NCBI GenBank assembly: GCA_034439975.1 | Contig: JAWXBK010000032.1 | Span: 1-64,000, forward strand | DNA length: 64,000 bases | Source of the DNA: JAWXBK01 sp034439975 | GTDB lineage: Bacteria; Pseudomonadota; Alphaproteobacteria; Dongiales; Dongiaceae | Direction of reading: 5' to 3' | Shown: positions 26,652-34,675 of the stretch, piece after piece | Layout of the letters: the number at the start of each line of letters is the position of its first letter | Position numbering within the stretch: position 1 is the stretch's first letter | Notes under the pieces: model-generated | Seen by the model: the letters and a program-made list of their open reading frames with translations, nothing else | Told to the model about the DNA's origin: nothing | The model's database searches: none | Translations under genes and position numbers: made by a program

Positions 26652-26926
26652 AGATTGTTCGCGCCGTCATATCCGGCAAGGTGCAGGGCGTGTGGTTTCG
26701 TGCCTGGACCATCGAGGAGGCAGCGAAACGGGACTTGCGTGGCTGGGTGCGTAACCGCAAGGACGGCAGCGTCGAAGCTTTGTTCGCCGGGGATCCGGCC
26801 AGGGTCGATGCGATGCTCGCGGCCTGTCGCAAGGGCCCGCCTTTGGCGAAGGTCGAGAACGTGGAATCTCACGAGGCCGACGGCGAAAAAATTCCCGACG
26901 GTTTCGATCAGCGCCGCACCGCGTAA
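26648..26926 (+). CDS. acyP: Acylphosphatase
   Basis: The 92-residue enzyme hydrolyses carboxyl-phosphate bonds. The phosphate-cradle motif GKVQGVWFR supplies catalytic R18, and RGWVRNRKDGSVEALFAG supplies N36. Its ATG overlaps the pccA stop (ATGA), so the two are probably translationally coupled. Its 3' end overlaps the end of the opposing lipB by 19 bp. The length is normal (about 90). Confidence 0.94.
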   Translation: MKIVRAVISGKVQGVWFRAWTIEEAAKRDLRGWVRNRKDGSVEALFAGDPARVDAMLAACRKGPPLAKVENVESHEADGEKIPDGFDQRRTA

Positions 26927-27689
26927 GGGCCGACGGCCGCCTCGCCGGCGAACACCTCGTCGAAGGTTTTTTTCAGGGCGCGATCGAGGGCCGCCATGTC
27001 GGCATCGACGCCAAGCGCCCGCAGCGATGTGACGCCGAAGGGGGTGGTCGCGCTTGCGTGGATGCCGCAGGGCACGATCCCGGCATAGTGCGAGAGGTCG
27101 GGGTCGAGATTGATCGAGATCCCGTGAAAGGTCACCCAGCGCCGCAGCCGCACGCCGATCGCGGCGATCTTGTCTTCGCGCCCGTCCGACCGCGCGACCC
27201 AGATGCCGACCCGGCCGTCGCGCCGCTCGCCCGATATCCTGAAGCAGGCGAGGGTGCGGATCGCCCATTCCTCGAGCCCGGCGACGAAGAGGCGCAGATC
27301 GGGATTGCGGCGCTGCAGATCGAGCATCACATAGGCCACGCGCTGGCCGGGGCCGTGATAGGTGTATTGGCCCCGCGGCCGCTCGAAAAGACCGGCAGAA
27401 GATCGGGATCGACGAGATCCGCCCGCTTGGCGCTGGTGCCGGCTGTATAGAGCGGTGGATGTTCGAGCAGCCAGACGAGTTCCGGCGCCGTGCCGGCCCG
27501 GATCGCCGCGACGCGGGCCTCCATGGCCGCGACCGCCTCGGGATAGAGGATCGGCCCCGGGCTGATCTGCCATTCGATCAAAGCCGGCTCGGCAAGGGGT
27601 TTGGGCGTTGAAATCTCGGCTCTCCGCTTGATCGTCCTCGGGCGATTTGCTATTCCCCGCCCGGGCTTAAAACAAGGTTTTTGTCCCAA
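26908..27689 (-). pseudogene. lipB: Lipoyl(octanoyl) transferase LipB, frameshifted
   Basis: LipB moves octanoyl from ACP to lipoate-dependent enzymes. The N-terminal part (EPALIEWQISPGPILYPEAV, WLLEHPPLYTAGTSAKRADL, LLPVFSSGRG) is in one frame. From about 27374 downward the homology continues in another: GQYTYHGPGQRVAYVMLDLQ, then IAAIGVRLRRWVTFHGISIN and HYAGIVPCGI with the catalytic cysteine. Adding one G to the GGGG run (27371-27374 on the + strand) restores the family motif RGGQYTYHGPGQ. It is either a one-base deletion or a sequencing error. The N-terminus is uncertain: the span runs to an ATG at 27689, but a tRNA promoter overlaps that end. Confidence 0.88.
27628..27656 (+). promoter_or_regulatory. 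Sigma70-like promoter of tRNA-Leu
   Basis: TTGATC (27628-27633) and TATTCC (27651-27656) are 17 bp apart and end 37 bp before the mature tRNA 5' end, a sensible distance for a short precursor leader. The site lies over the extreme 5' end of the lipB frame on the other strand. Confidence 0.5.
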
Positions 27690-27693
27690 TCAT

Positions 27694-27780
27694 GCGGTCG
27701 TGGCGGAACTGGTAGACGCGCAGCGTTGAGGTCGCTGTGGGAGAAATCCCGTGGAAGTTCGAGTCTTCTCGACCGCACCA
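27694..27780 (+). tRNA. tRNA-Leu (anticodon GAG)
   Basis: An 87-nt class II tRNA. The acceptor stem GCGGTCG (27694-27700) pairs with CGACCGC (27770-27776), followed by discriminator A and an encoded CCA (27778-27780). The anticodon stem CAGCG/CGCTG encloses the loop TTGAGGT, so the anticodon is GAG at 27728-27730, reading CUC/CUU. A long variable arm (GTGGGAGAAATCCC) is as expected for leucine tRNAs. TTCGAGT is the T-loop region. Confidence 0.95.
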
Positions 27781-27789
27781 TGATTTTGT

Positions 27790-27818
27790 CAGGCCCGCCG
27801 GAGACCCGTGCGGGCCTG
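27790..27818 (+). terminator. Hairpin downstream of tRNA-Leu
   Basis: CAGGCCCGC (27790-27798) pairs perfectly with GCGGGCCTG (27810-27818) around an 11-nt loop, starting 10 bp after the tRNA CCA. No uridine tract follows, so it may be a weak or factor-assisted terminator or an RNA-processing structure. It lies in the 122-bp gap before maeB. Confidence 0.5.
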
Positions 27819-27902
27819 ATTGCCAAGATGAGCCAGTACCGGCGATGTCGGACTGAATGAAGCCGGGCAGGCTTTGACTGCCACCCGGCCGGAGAGGCGC
27901 GG

Positions 27903-30182
27903 ATGGCAGAGAACCTGCGCGACAGCGCACTCGAATATCACCGCCACCCGGTGCCGGGGAAAATCGCGGTCGTCCCAACCAAGCCGCTGGCGAACCAGCG
28001 CGACCTGGCGCTCGCTTACACCCCCGGCGTTGCCGCCGCCTGCGAGGCGATCGTCGCCGATCCGGCCGAGGCCGCCAATCTGACCGGCAGGGCCAATCTG
28101 GTGGCCGTGGTGACCAACGGCACCGCCGTCCTCGGGCTCGGGCCGATCGGCCCGCTCGCCGCCAAGCCGGTGATGGAAGGCAAGGCGGTCCTCTTCAAGA
28201 CGTTCGCAGGGATCGATGTGTTCGATCTCGAGATCGATCAGCCGGATATCGAAAAGCTGATCGACCTCATCGCCGCGCTCGAACCGACCTTCGGCGGCAT
28301 CAATCTCGAAGACATCAAGGCGCCGGAATGCTTCGAGGTCGAACGCCGGCTGCGCGAACGGATGAAAATCCCGGTCTTCCACGACGACCAGCATGGCACG
28401 GCGATCATCGTCGCGGCGGCCATCAGCAACGCTCTGGAGATCGCCGGCAAGAAGCTCGACCAGGTGAAGCTGGTGGGATCCGGCGCGGGGGCGGCGGGTC
28501 TTGCCTGTCTCGATCTGCTGGTCGATCTCGGGATGCCGGTCGAGAATATCTGGGTTACCGACATGGCGGGCCTCGTCTATGAGGGCCGCGTCGAACTGAT
28601 GGACGAACGCAAGGCGCGCTATGCCAAGCCTAGCAATGCGCGCTCGCTCGGCGAAGTGATCGACGGCGCCGATATTTTCCTCGGTCTGTCGGCGGCCGGG
28701 GTGCTTAAACCGGACATGGTCGCCCGCATGGCGCCGCGCCCGATCATTATGGCGCTCGCCAATCCGACGCCGGAAATTACGCCGGAGGAAGTGCGCGCGG
28801 TGCGCGACGACGCGATCATCGCGACGGGCCGGTCGGACTATCCGAACCAGGTCAACAACGTGCTGTGCTTTCCGTTCATCTTCCGCGGCGCGCTCGATGT
28901 CGGCGCCTCGACGGTCAATCACGAGATGAAGGTCGCCTGCATGAAGGCGATCGCCAATCTGGCGCGGGTCGAGACTTCCGATGTCGTGATGCGCGCCTAT
29001 GGCGGCGAGGCCTTGCGCTTCGGACCGGAATATCTGATCCCGCGGCCGTTCGATCCGCGCCTGCTGGTCGAGATCGCACCCGCGGTCGCGCGCGCAGCGA
29101 TGGAAAGCGGCGTGGCCGCGCGGCCGATCGCCGACTTCAAGGCTTATCGCCAGAAGCTGATCCAGTATGTGTTCCGTTCCGGGCTGATGATGAAGCCGAT
29201 GTTCGAGCAGGCGCGTCAGGATCCCCGCCGTCTCGTCTATGCCGAGGGCGAGGAGGAGCGGGTGCTGAGCGCGGCCCAGACCGTGCTCGACGAAGGCCTT
29301 GCCTATCCGATCCTGATCGGCCGGCGCTCGGTGATCGAAAGCCGCATCGAGCGGCTCGGCCTGCGCATGAAACCGGACGTGGATTTTGAACTGGTCGATC
29401 CGCAGGGCGATGCGCGGTTCCGCGAATACTGGACGCTCTATCACGAACTCATGGAACGGCGCGGCGTCTCGCCGGACTATGCAAAGACGATCGTTCGCAC
29501 GCGGAACGCCGTTATCGCCGCACTGATGGTGCGGCGGAACGAGGCGGATGCGCTGATCTGCGGCACGGTCGGGCGTTATCGCCGCCAGCTCAACCATATT
29601 CTCGATGTGATCGGGCTCGCACCCGGCATGACCCATGCCTTCGCGCTGAATGCGCTGGTCCTGCCGACCGGGAACTTCTTCATCTGCGATACGCAGGTGA
29701 CGTCCGATCCGACGGCCGAGCAGATCGCCGACATGACGATCCAGGCCGCGCGCGAGGTGCAACGCTTCGGCATCGCGCCCAAGGCGGCGCTGCTGTCGCA
29801 TTCCAGTTTCGGCACCGCGGACTCGGCATCGGCATCGAAGATGCGTCAGGCGCTGGCGCTGATCCGCGCTCGCTGGCCCGACCTCGAGGTCGAGGGCGAA
29901 ATGCACGGCGATGCGGCGATCAGCGAGGCGATCCGCGAACGCATGTTTCCGAACTCGCGCCTCAAGGGGCAGGCCAACCTGCTCATCATGCCCAATCTCG
30001 ACGCCGCGCATATCGCGTTCAATCTTCTGAAGGCGGTCGGTGCCGGCCAGTCGGTCGGTCCCATGCTGATCGGCCCGGCGCGACCGGCGCACGTTGTCGT
30101 TCCCTCGATCACGGTACGCGGTATCGTCAATATGTCGGCGATAGCGGTTGTCGATGCCCAGGCGGCCGGTGCGGCGGAATGA
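27903..30182 (+). CDS. maeB: NADP-dependent malic enzyme with C-terminal phosphotransacetylase-like domain
   Basis: The 759-residue protein decarboxylates malate to pyruvate. The malic domain has Y39 in LALAYTPGVA, K94 in MEGKAVLFKTFAGIDVFD and the metal site PVFHDDQHGTA. The NAD(P)-binding domain carries LVGSGAGAAGLACLDLLVDL. Residues from about 430 resemble phosphotransacetylase (RLVYAEGEEERVLSAAQTVL, GMTHAFALNALVLPTGNFFI) and are thought to be regulatory in MaeB. The length is standard for the fusion. It overlaps mgtE by 4 bp. Confidence 0.95.
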   Translation: MAENLRDSALEYHRHPVPGKIAVVPTKPLANQRDLALAYTPGVAAACEAIVADPAEAANLTGRANLVAVVTNGTAVLGLGPIGPLAAKPVMEGKAVLFKTFAGIDVFDLEIDQPDIEKLIDLIAALEPTFGGINLEDIKAPECFEVERRLRERMKIPVFHDDQHGTAIIVAAAISNALEIAGKKLDQVKLVGSGAGAAGLACLDLLVDLGMPVENIWVTDMAGLVYEGRVELMDERKARYAKPSNARSLGEVIDGADIFLGLSAAGVLKPDMVARMAPRPIIMALANPTPEITPEEVRAVRDDAIIATGRSDYPNQVNNVLCFPFIFRGALDVGASTVNHEMKVACMKAIANLARVETSDVVMRAYGGEALRFGPEYLIPRPFDPRLLVEIAPAVARAAMESGVAARPIADFKAYRQKLIQYVFRSGLMMKPMFEQARQDPRRLVYAEGEEERVLSAAQTVLDEGLAYPILIGRRSVIESRIERLGLRMKPDVDFELVDPQGDARFREYWTLYHELMERRGVSPDYAKTIVRTRNAVIAALMVRRNEADALICGTVGRYRRQLNHILDVIGLAPGMTHAFALNALVLPTGNFFICDTQVTSDPTAEQIADMTIQAAREVQRFGIAPKAALLSHSSFGTADSASASKMRQALALIRARWPDLEVEGEMHGDAAISEAIRERMFPNSRLKGQANLLIMPNLDAAHIAFNLLKAVGAGQSVGPMLIGPARPAHVVVPSITVRGIVNMSAIAVVDAQAAGAAE

Positions 30183-31564
30183 GTGACACCGCGCGCGATC
30201 AGTCGGCCGATCCCGATGAGCTATACGGGCTGACGGCCGAACTGGTCCGCGCGGTTCGGGATGCGATCAGCGACGGCGCGGTCGCACGCATCGAGGAACT
30301 GGTCGATCCGCTGCACGCGGCCGACCTCGCCGACCTGCTGGAAGCGCTCGATCCGGAAGAGCGACGCCTGCTCGTCGCCATCGTGCGCCATACCTTCGAT
30401 CCGGAAACGCTGTCCTATCTCGACGAGACGGTCCGCGAACAGATCATGGAGATGATCGGGCCGCTCGAGCTTGCTCACGCGGTTGCCGAGCTCGACACCG
30501 ACGACGCTGTCGATCTGCTCGAAGATCTGGACGAAGATGAAAAGCGGCGCATCCTGGAATCGGTGCCGGCCGAAGACCGCCAGGCGATCGAGGAAGGCCT
30601 GACCTTCCCCGAGGATAGCGCGGGCCGCATGATGCAGCGCGAGCTGGTCGCCGTGCCGCAACATTGGACGGTCGGCGAAACGATCGACTTTCTGCGCGCC
30701 AGCAAGGATCTGCCCGACGATTTCTACGATCTCTTCGTCGTCGATCCGCGTCATCACCCGGTTGGCACGGTGCCGCTCTCGCGTGCAATGCGCAACATGC
30801 GCGCGGTCAAACTGATCGACATCATGGAAACGGATCTGCGGCCCGTCCCGGCGACCATGGACCAGGAATCGGTCGCGTATCTGTTTCGGCAGTATGGGCT
30901 GGTGTCGGCGCCGGTGGTCGACGATAACGGCCGGCTGCTCGGTGCGGTGACGGTCGACGACGTCGTCCATGTCATCGACGAGGAGGCCGCGGAAGACTTG
31001 CTCGGCATCGTCGGTGCGGGCGATACCGGTTTCCACGCGAAACCGTGGACGATCGCCTGGACACGCTTTCGCTGGCTTCTGCTGGTGCTGGCGAATGTCG
31101 CCGTGGCCTCGTTCGTGGTGTCGCAGTTCGAGGGCACCATCCGGGAGATTGTCGTTCTCGCGGTGCTGATGCCGATCGTGGCCGCGATGGGCGGCAGCGC
31201 CGGCGTGCAGGTCGTCACCAATACGGTGCGCGCGCTGGCTACACGCGATCTTTCGTCCCGGAACCAGCCCTGGCGGTTCGTTCTCAAGGAAATGACGGTT
31301 GCCTTGATGAACGCGGCGGCGTTCGGCGTGATCGCGGGCGGCGGAGCCTGGGCCTGGACCGGCCAGTGGCGGATCGGCGTGGTGCTCGCGGCGGCGCTGG
31401 TCCTCAACATGCTGTGGGCCGGGTTCGGCGGGACGATCGTGCCGCTGCTGCTCGAGCGGATGGGGGTCGATCCGGCTCATGGCGCCGGCCCGTTCCTCAC
31501 GGCGACGACCGACGTGGTCGGGTTTTTCTGTTTCCTCGGCCTCGCCACCCTGGTCCTCCTGTAA
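30179..31564 (+). CDS. mgtE: Magnesium transporter MgtE
   Basis: The 461-residue protein has the cytoplasmic N domain (MgtE_N, including HAADLADLLEALDPEERRLL), tandem CBS domains around residues 140-270 and about five membrane helices in the last 180 residues. The conserved transmembrane signature includes LMPIVAAMGGSAGVQVVTNT and LWAGFGGTIVPLLLERMGVD. It is a Mg2+-gated channel. No Mg2+ riboswitch is visible because the ATG overlaps the maeB stop, so the pair is probably one transcript. Confidence 0.94.
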   Translation: MSDTARDQSADPDELYGLTAELVRAVRDAISDGAVARIEELVDPLHAADLADLLEALDPEERRLLVAIVRHTFDPETLSYLDETVREQIMEMIGPLELAHAVAELDTDDAVDLLEDLDEDEKRRILESVPAEDRQAIEEGLTFPEDSAGRMMQRELVAVPQHWTVGETIDFLRASKDLPDDFYDLFVVDPRHHPVGTVPLSRAMRNMRAVKLIDIMETDLRPVPATMDQESVAYLFRQYGLVSAPVVDDNGRLLGAVTVDDVVHVIDEEAAEDLLGIVGAGDTGFHAKPWTIAWTRFRWLLLVLANVAVASFVVSQFEGTIREIVVLAVLMPIVAAMGGSAGVQVVTNTVRALATRDLSSRNQPWRFVLKEMTVALMNAAAFGVIAGGGAWAWTGQWRIGVVLAAALVLNMLWAGFGGTIVPLLLERMGVDPAHGAGPFLTATTDVVGFFCFLGLATLVLL

Positions 31565-31637
31565 ACACAGGCATCGGTGCTGGAATAGCGCCCGGACGCT
31601 CGATAGACTGCGCGCGAGTGGAACGGGAGCCGACGCG

Positions 31638-31817
31638 ATGGCACTGGAAATGCGGGGCGCATGCGAACGATGCAAGGCGGCACTCGGCCATCGCGCGGAG
31701 GCGCTCATCTGCAGCTATGAATGCACTTTCTGCCCGAACTGTGCGATGGCAATGAACCATGTCTGCCCGAATTGCAGCGGCGATCTGGTGCGCCGCCCGC
31801 AGCGGCGTGAGGATTGA
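31638..31817 (+). CDS. DUF1272 small cysteine-rich protein
   Basis: The 59-residue product starts MALEMRGACERC. It has eight cysteines: C9/C12, C25/C29, C32/C35 and C43/C46, the last two in CPNC pairs, with the DUF1272-type sequence ICSYECTFCPNCA. The spacing suggests two zinc sites, a zinc-ribbon-like or rubredoxin-like fold. The function is unknown. It lies 73 bp after mgtE and 4 bp before the Rid gene. The short length is normal for the family. Confidence 0.82.
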   Translation: MALEMRGACERCKAALGHRAEALICSYECTFCPNCAMAMNHVCPNCSGDLVRRPQRRED

Positions 31818-31821
31818 CGCG

Positions 31822-32205
31822 ATGGCGCGACGGCGGATTTCGTCGGGATCGAGTTTCGAAAAGCTCGCCGGTTACAGCCGGGCCGTTGTCGACGGCGACT
31901 GGGTGTTTGTCTCCGGCACGACCGGTTTCGACTATGCCGCGGGCACGATCGACGAGGATGTGGTCGAACAGGCCCGCCAGTGTTTTCGCAATATCGGCAA
32001 GGCGCTCGACGAGGCGGGCAGCGGGTTCGGCGATCTCGTCCGCATCCGGGTCTATCTCGCCGATCCTGCCGATTTCGAGCGGGTGGTACCGATCATCGGC
32101 GAGCATTGCCGTGCGGCGATGCCTGCCAATACGACGGTCGTTGCGCCGCTCATCGACAAGCGTATGAAAATCGAAATCGAAGTCACGGCCAGAAAGGCCG
32201 GATAG
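31822..32205 (+). CDS. Rid (YjgF/UK114) family protein without the RidA arginine
   Basis: The 127-residue protein from the ATG at 31822 has the Rid fold pattern: VFVSGTTGFDYAAGTIDEDV, ARQCFRNIGKALDEAGSGFG, VRIRVYLADPADFERV and MPANTTVVAPLIDKRMKIEI. RidA enamine/imine deaminases carry a catalytic arginine in PAR(S/T); here the site reads PANTT (N103), so it belongs to a non-RidA subgroup and may not deaminate 2-aminoacrylate. It is close to DUF1272 (4 bp upstream) and DUF1989 (12 bp downstream). Confidence 0.87.
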   Translation: MARRRISSGSSFEKLAGYSRAVVDGDWVFVSGTTGFDYAAGTIDEDVVEQARQCFRNIGKALDEAGSGFGDLVRIRVYLADPADFERVVPIIGEHCRAAMPANTTVVAPLIDKRMKIEIEVTARKAG

Positions 32206-32217
32206 GGGAGAGACAGC

Positions 32218-32811
32218 ATGCCCGAGATTCAGACCATCCCGGCTCGCCGGGGCAAAGCGGCCCATGTGAAAAAGGGCCAGATCATCAAGATGATCAACAC
32301 GCATGGCAACCAGGTGGTCGATACTTGGGCGTTCGCCAAAGACGATCTCGGCGAGTTCATGTCGATGGAGCATACGCGCCCGCATATCGGCCGCATCTAT
32401 CCGCAGGTCGGCGATATCATGTACACGAACCGTCGCCGCCCGATCCTGAGCATCGTGGCCGACAGCTCGCCGGGCGTTCATGACACGATCATCGCGGCGT
32501 GCGATCGCTACCGGTACAAGTTCCTCGGTGTCGAGGGCTATCACGACAATTGTACCGATAATCTGATGGCGGGGATGAAAGAGCTCGGGCTGACGCCGCC
32601 GGAATGTCCGGCGCCGTTCAATGTCTGGATGAACATTCCCGTCGCCGCCGACGGCTCAATCCAGTTCCTGCCGACCGTGTGCAAGCCGGGCGATACATTC
32701 TCGCTTCGGGCCGAACTCGATCTCGTGGTTGCGTTCTCTGCCTGTCCGCAGGACATCCTGCCGATCAACAATTCGCAGCCGACCGAAGCCCATTTCCAGA
32801 TTCTGGATTAA
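32218..32811 (+). CDS. DUF1989 (urea carboxylase-associated) family protein
   Basis: The 197-residue product has the DUF1989 blocks IPARRGKAAHVKKGQIIKMI, GNQVVDTWAFAKDD, FMSMEHTRPHIGRIYPQVGD, and the conserved GYHDNCTDN and CPAPFNVWMNIPV segments. In guanidine-degrading bacteria, paired DUF1989 proteins form carboxyguanidine deiminase next to a carboxylase. Here there is one copy and no urea/guanidine carboxylase nearby, so the role is open. It is preceded by AGGGGAGAGA as ribosome-binding site and followed 9 bp later by the SDR. Confidence 0.86.
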   Translation: MPEIQTIPARRGKAAHVKKGQIIKMINTHGNQVVDTWAFAKDDLGEFMSMEHTRPHIGRIYPQVGDIMYTNRRRPILSIVADSSPGVHDTIIAACDRYRYKFLGVEGYHDNCTDNLMAGMKELGLTPPECPAPFNVWMNIPVAADGSIQFLPTVCKPGDTFSLRAELDLVVAFSACPQDILPINNSQPTEAHFQILD

Positions 32812-32820
32812 GGAAAAGAC

Positions 32821-33492
32821 ATGCCGACCGTCCTCGTCACCGGCGCCAATCGCGGTATCGGACTCGAATGGGTCCGGCAATATGCCGGCGAGGGGTGGCG
32901 GGTGCTCGCGGGATGCCGGCGACCGGATCGGGCCGATGCGCTGAAGGCGATCGAAGGCGATGTCACGATCCATCCGGTCGATGTCGCACGACCGGATCAT
33001 ATCGCGGACTGGGCACGGCGGCTGAAGGGTCAGCCGATCGATATCCTGATCAACAATGCCGGCCATGGCGGCGACGATCGTGCCGCCGATCCGGGCGAGT
33101 GGACCAAGGCAACGCAGGTCAATGTGATCGGCCCGTTCCTCATGGCGCGGGAGTTCCAGAAGAATGTCGCGGCGAGCGATCGCAAGATGATCGTTAATCT
33201 CACGAGCCGCATGGGCTCGATCGGCGATAACTCGGAAGGCGGTTCCTATGCCTATCGCGCGACCAAGGCCGGGCTCAATGCGACAATGAAGAGCCTTGCC
33301 GTCGACTGGAAAGAGACCGGCATCACGATCGTGCTTTTTCATCCGGGCTGGGTGCAGACCGATATGGGCGGGCCCGATGCGCTGATCGACGTTGAAACCA
33401 GCGTGACCGGCATGCGCAAAAAGATGGATCAGGTCACGCCCGCAGATTCCGGCAGCTTCTTCAACTACAAGGGCGACAGCGTCCCCTGGTAG
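32821..33492 (+). CDS. Short-chain dehydrogenase/reductase
   Basis: The 223-residue classical SDR has the cofactor motif TGANRGIG (7-14), the NNAG motif at 78-81, an active-site serine near SRMGS (129-133) and the catalytic pair Y145/K149 (YRATK). It most resembles carbonyl-reductase-like SDRs; cofactor preference is not clear. It probably belongs to the same transcript as the Rid and DUF1989 genes. Confidence 0.88.
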   Translation: MPTVLVTGANRGIGLEWVRQYAGEGWRVLAGCRRPDRADALKAIEGDVTIHPVDVARPDHIADWARRLKGQPIDILINNAGHGGDDRAADPGEWTKATQVNVIGPFLMAREFQKNVAASDRKMIVNLTSRMGSIGDNSEGGSYAYRATKAGLNATMKSLAVDWKETGITIVLFHPGWVQTDMGGPDALIDVETSVTGMRKKMDQVTPADSGSFFNYKGDSVPW

Positions 33493-33499
33493 GCCGATC

Positions 33500-33955
33500 G
33501 TGACGTCGCGCGCCTTTCATCTCGCCCAGATCAATATCGGACGCCTCAACGCGCCGGTGGACGATCCCTCGCTCGTCGCGTTCATGGCAGCGCTGGATCC
33601 GGTCAATACACTGGCCGAGCAGAGCCCGGGTTTCGTCTGGCGACTGAAGGACGAGAGCGGCCACGCCACCTACATTCGTGCGTATGACGATCCGCAGATG
33701 ATTGTCAATGTGACGGTCTGGGAATCGCTCGAAGCCTTGAGAGATTTCACCTATCTCGGCGTGCATAAAGGCGTGTTAGGCCGGCGCAACGAGTGGTTCG
33801 AGAAACTGGACGGGCCGTACATGGCTTTATGGTGGATCGATGCCGGGGCGGTACCGACGACTGGGGAAGGCGTTGCGCGGATCGATCATCTGGCGCGACA
33901 CGGCCCCGGCGAACATGCGTTTACATTCGCCCAACCGTTTCCGCGGCCCGCCTGA
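33500..33955 (+). CDS. DUF3291 domain protein
   Basis: The 151-residue product starts at the GTG at 33500, 7 bp after the SDR stop, reading MTSRAFHLAQINIGRLNAPV. The core NTLAEQSPGFVWRLKDESGH, VTVWESLEALRDFTYLGVHK and the ending WFEKLDGPYMALWWIDAG match DUF3291, a dimeric alpha-beta-barrel-like (ferredoxin fold) family related in shape to small monooxygenases. No catalytic role is established. It is the last gene of the Rid-DUF1989-SDR group; the 109 bp that follow show no clear signal. Confidence 0.84.
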   Translation: MTSRAFHLAQINIGRLNAPVDDPSLVAFMAALDPVNTLAEQSPGFVWRLKDESGHATYIRAYDDPQMIVNVTVWESLEALRDFTYLGVHKGVLGRRNEWFEKLDGPYMALWWIDAGAVPTTGEGVARIDHLARHGPGEHAFTFAQPFPRPA

Positions 33956-34064
33956 CAATACCGGTACTCCGACGGGTTACCCGGATTGAATCTCCGGAAT
34001 GGCTGGCCTATTTGATAGTCGATGACGATATCCCGAAATTGTCGTGTTTCCGGGTAAAGCAGCC

Positions 34065-34667
34065 ATGAACGCGCCGCTGGATTTCTACTTCGATTTCTCG
34101 TCGCCCTATGGCTATCTCGCCTCGCACCGCATCGATGCGCTGGCGCGGCGCCATGGCCGGCGCGTGCGCTGGCGGCCGATTCTGCTGGGGGTCGTCTTTC
34201 GCGTGACGGGACAGACCCCGCTGACCGGCCAGAACCTGCGCGGTCCGTATCACGAACGCGACTTTGCTCGCTCGGCGCGGCGTCTGGGCGTTGCCTTCAC
34301 GATGCCATCGACCTTTCCCTTTCCGGCACAGGCAGCATCGCGTGGATTCTACTGGCTGTCGGAACGCGACGCAGAAGCATCGGTCGCGTTTGCCAAGACG
34401 GTTTATCACGCCGCGTTCGGCGAAGGGCAGAACGTCACCGATCTCGATCGCCTCGAAACGATCGCGTCATCGGTCGGTGCGGATCGCGCCGAGTTTCGCA
34501 AAGCGCTCGCCGATCCGATGATGAAAGACCGGCTGCGCGAGGAAACCGATTCCGCGATCGCGCGCGGCGTGTTCGGTTCGCCATTCGTCTTTGTCGACGA
34601 CGAGCCGTTCTGGGGCCATGACCGATTCGACCAGATCGATGAGTGGCTGCAGCGTGGCGGCTGGTGA
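34065..34667 (+). CDS. 2-hydroxychromene-2-carboxylate isomerase / DsbA-like thioredoxin-fold protein
   Basis: The 200-residue product from the ATG at 34065 starts MNAPLDFYFDFSSPYGYLAS. S13 in FSSPY is at the position of the glutathione-activating serine of kappa-class GST/HCCA isomerases, and the cis-Pro region reads GVFGSPFVFVDDEPFWGHDR. An ATG at 34044 would add seven residues without support. HCCA isomerases act in naphthalene degradation, but most homologues are not in such pathways and nothing here suggests one. It is tail-to-tail with the dehydratase gene. Confidence 0.86.
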   Translation: MNAPLDFYFDFSSPYGYLASHRIDALARRHGRRVRWRPILLGVVFRVTGQTPLTGQNLRGPYHERDFARSARRLGVAFTMPSTFPFPAQAASRGFYWLSERDAEASVAFAKTVYHAAFGEGQNVTDLDRLETIASSVGADRAEFRKALADPMMKDRLREETDSAIARGVFGSPFVFVDDEPFWGHDRFDQIDEWLQRGGW

Positions 34668-34675
34668 CGCCCGCG

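Noticed and set aside
27789..30092. 767-codon open frame antisense to maeB
   Set aside because: Shadow of maeB caused by GC-rich third positions; sequence is low in hydrophobic core patterns.
30160..30182. Mg2+ riboswitch before mgtE
   Set aside because: mgtE starts inside the maeB stop codon, leaving no leader.
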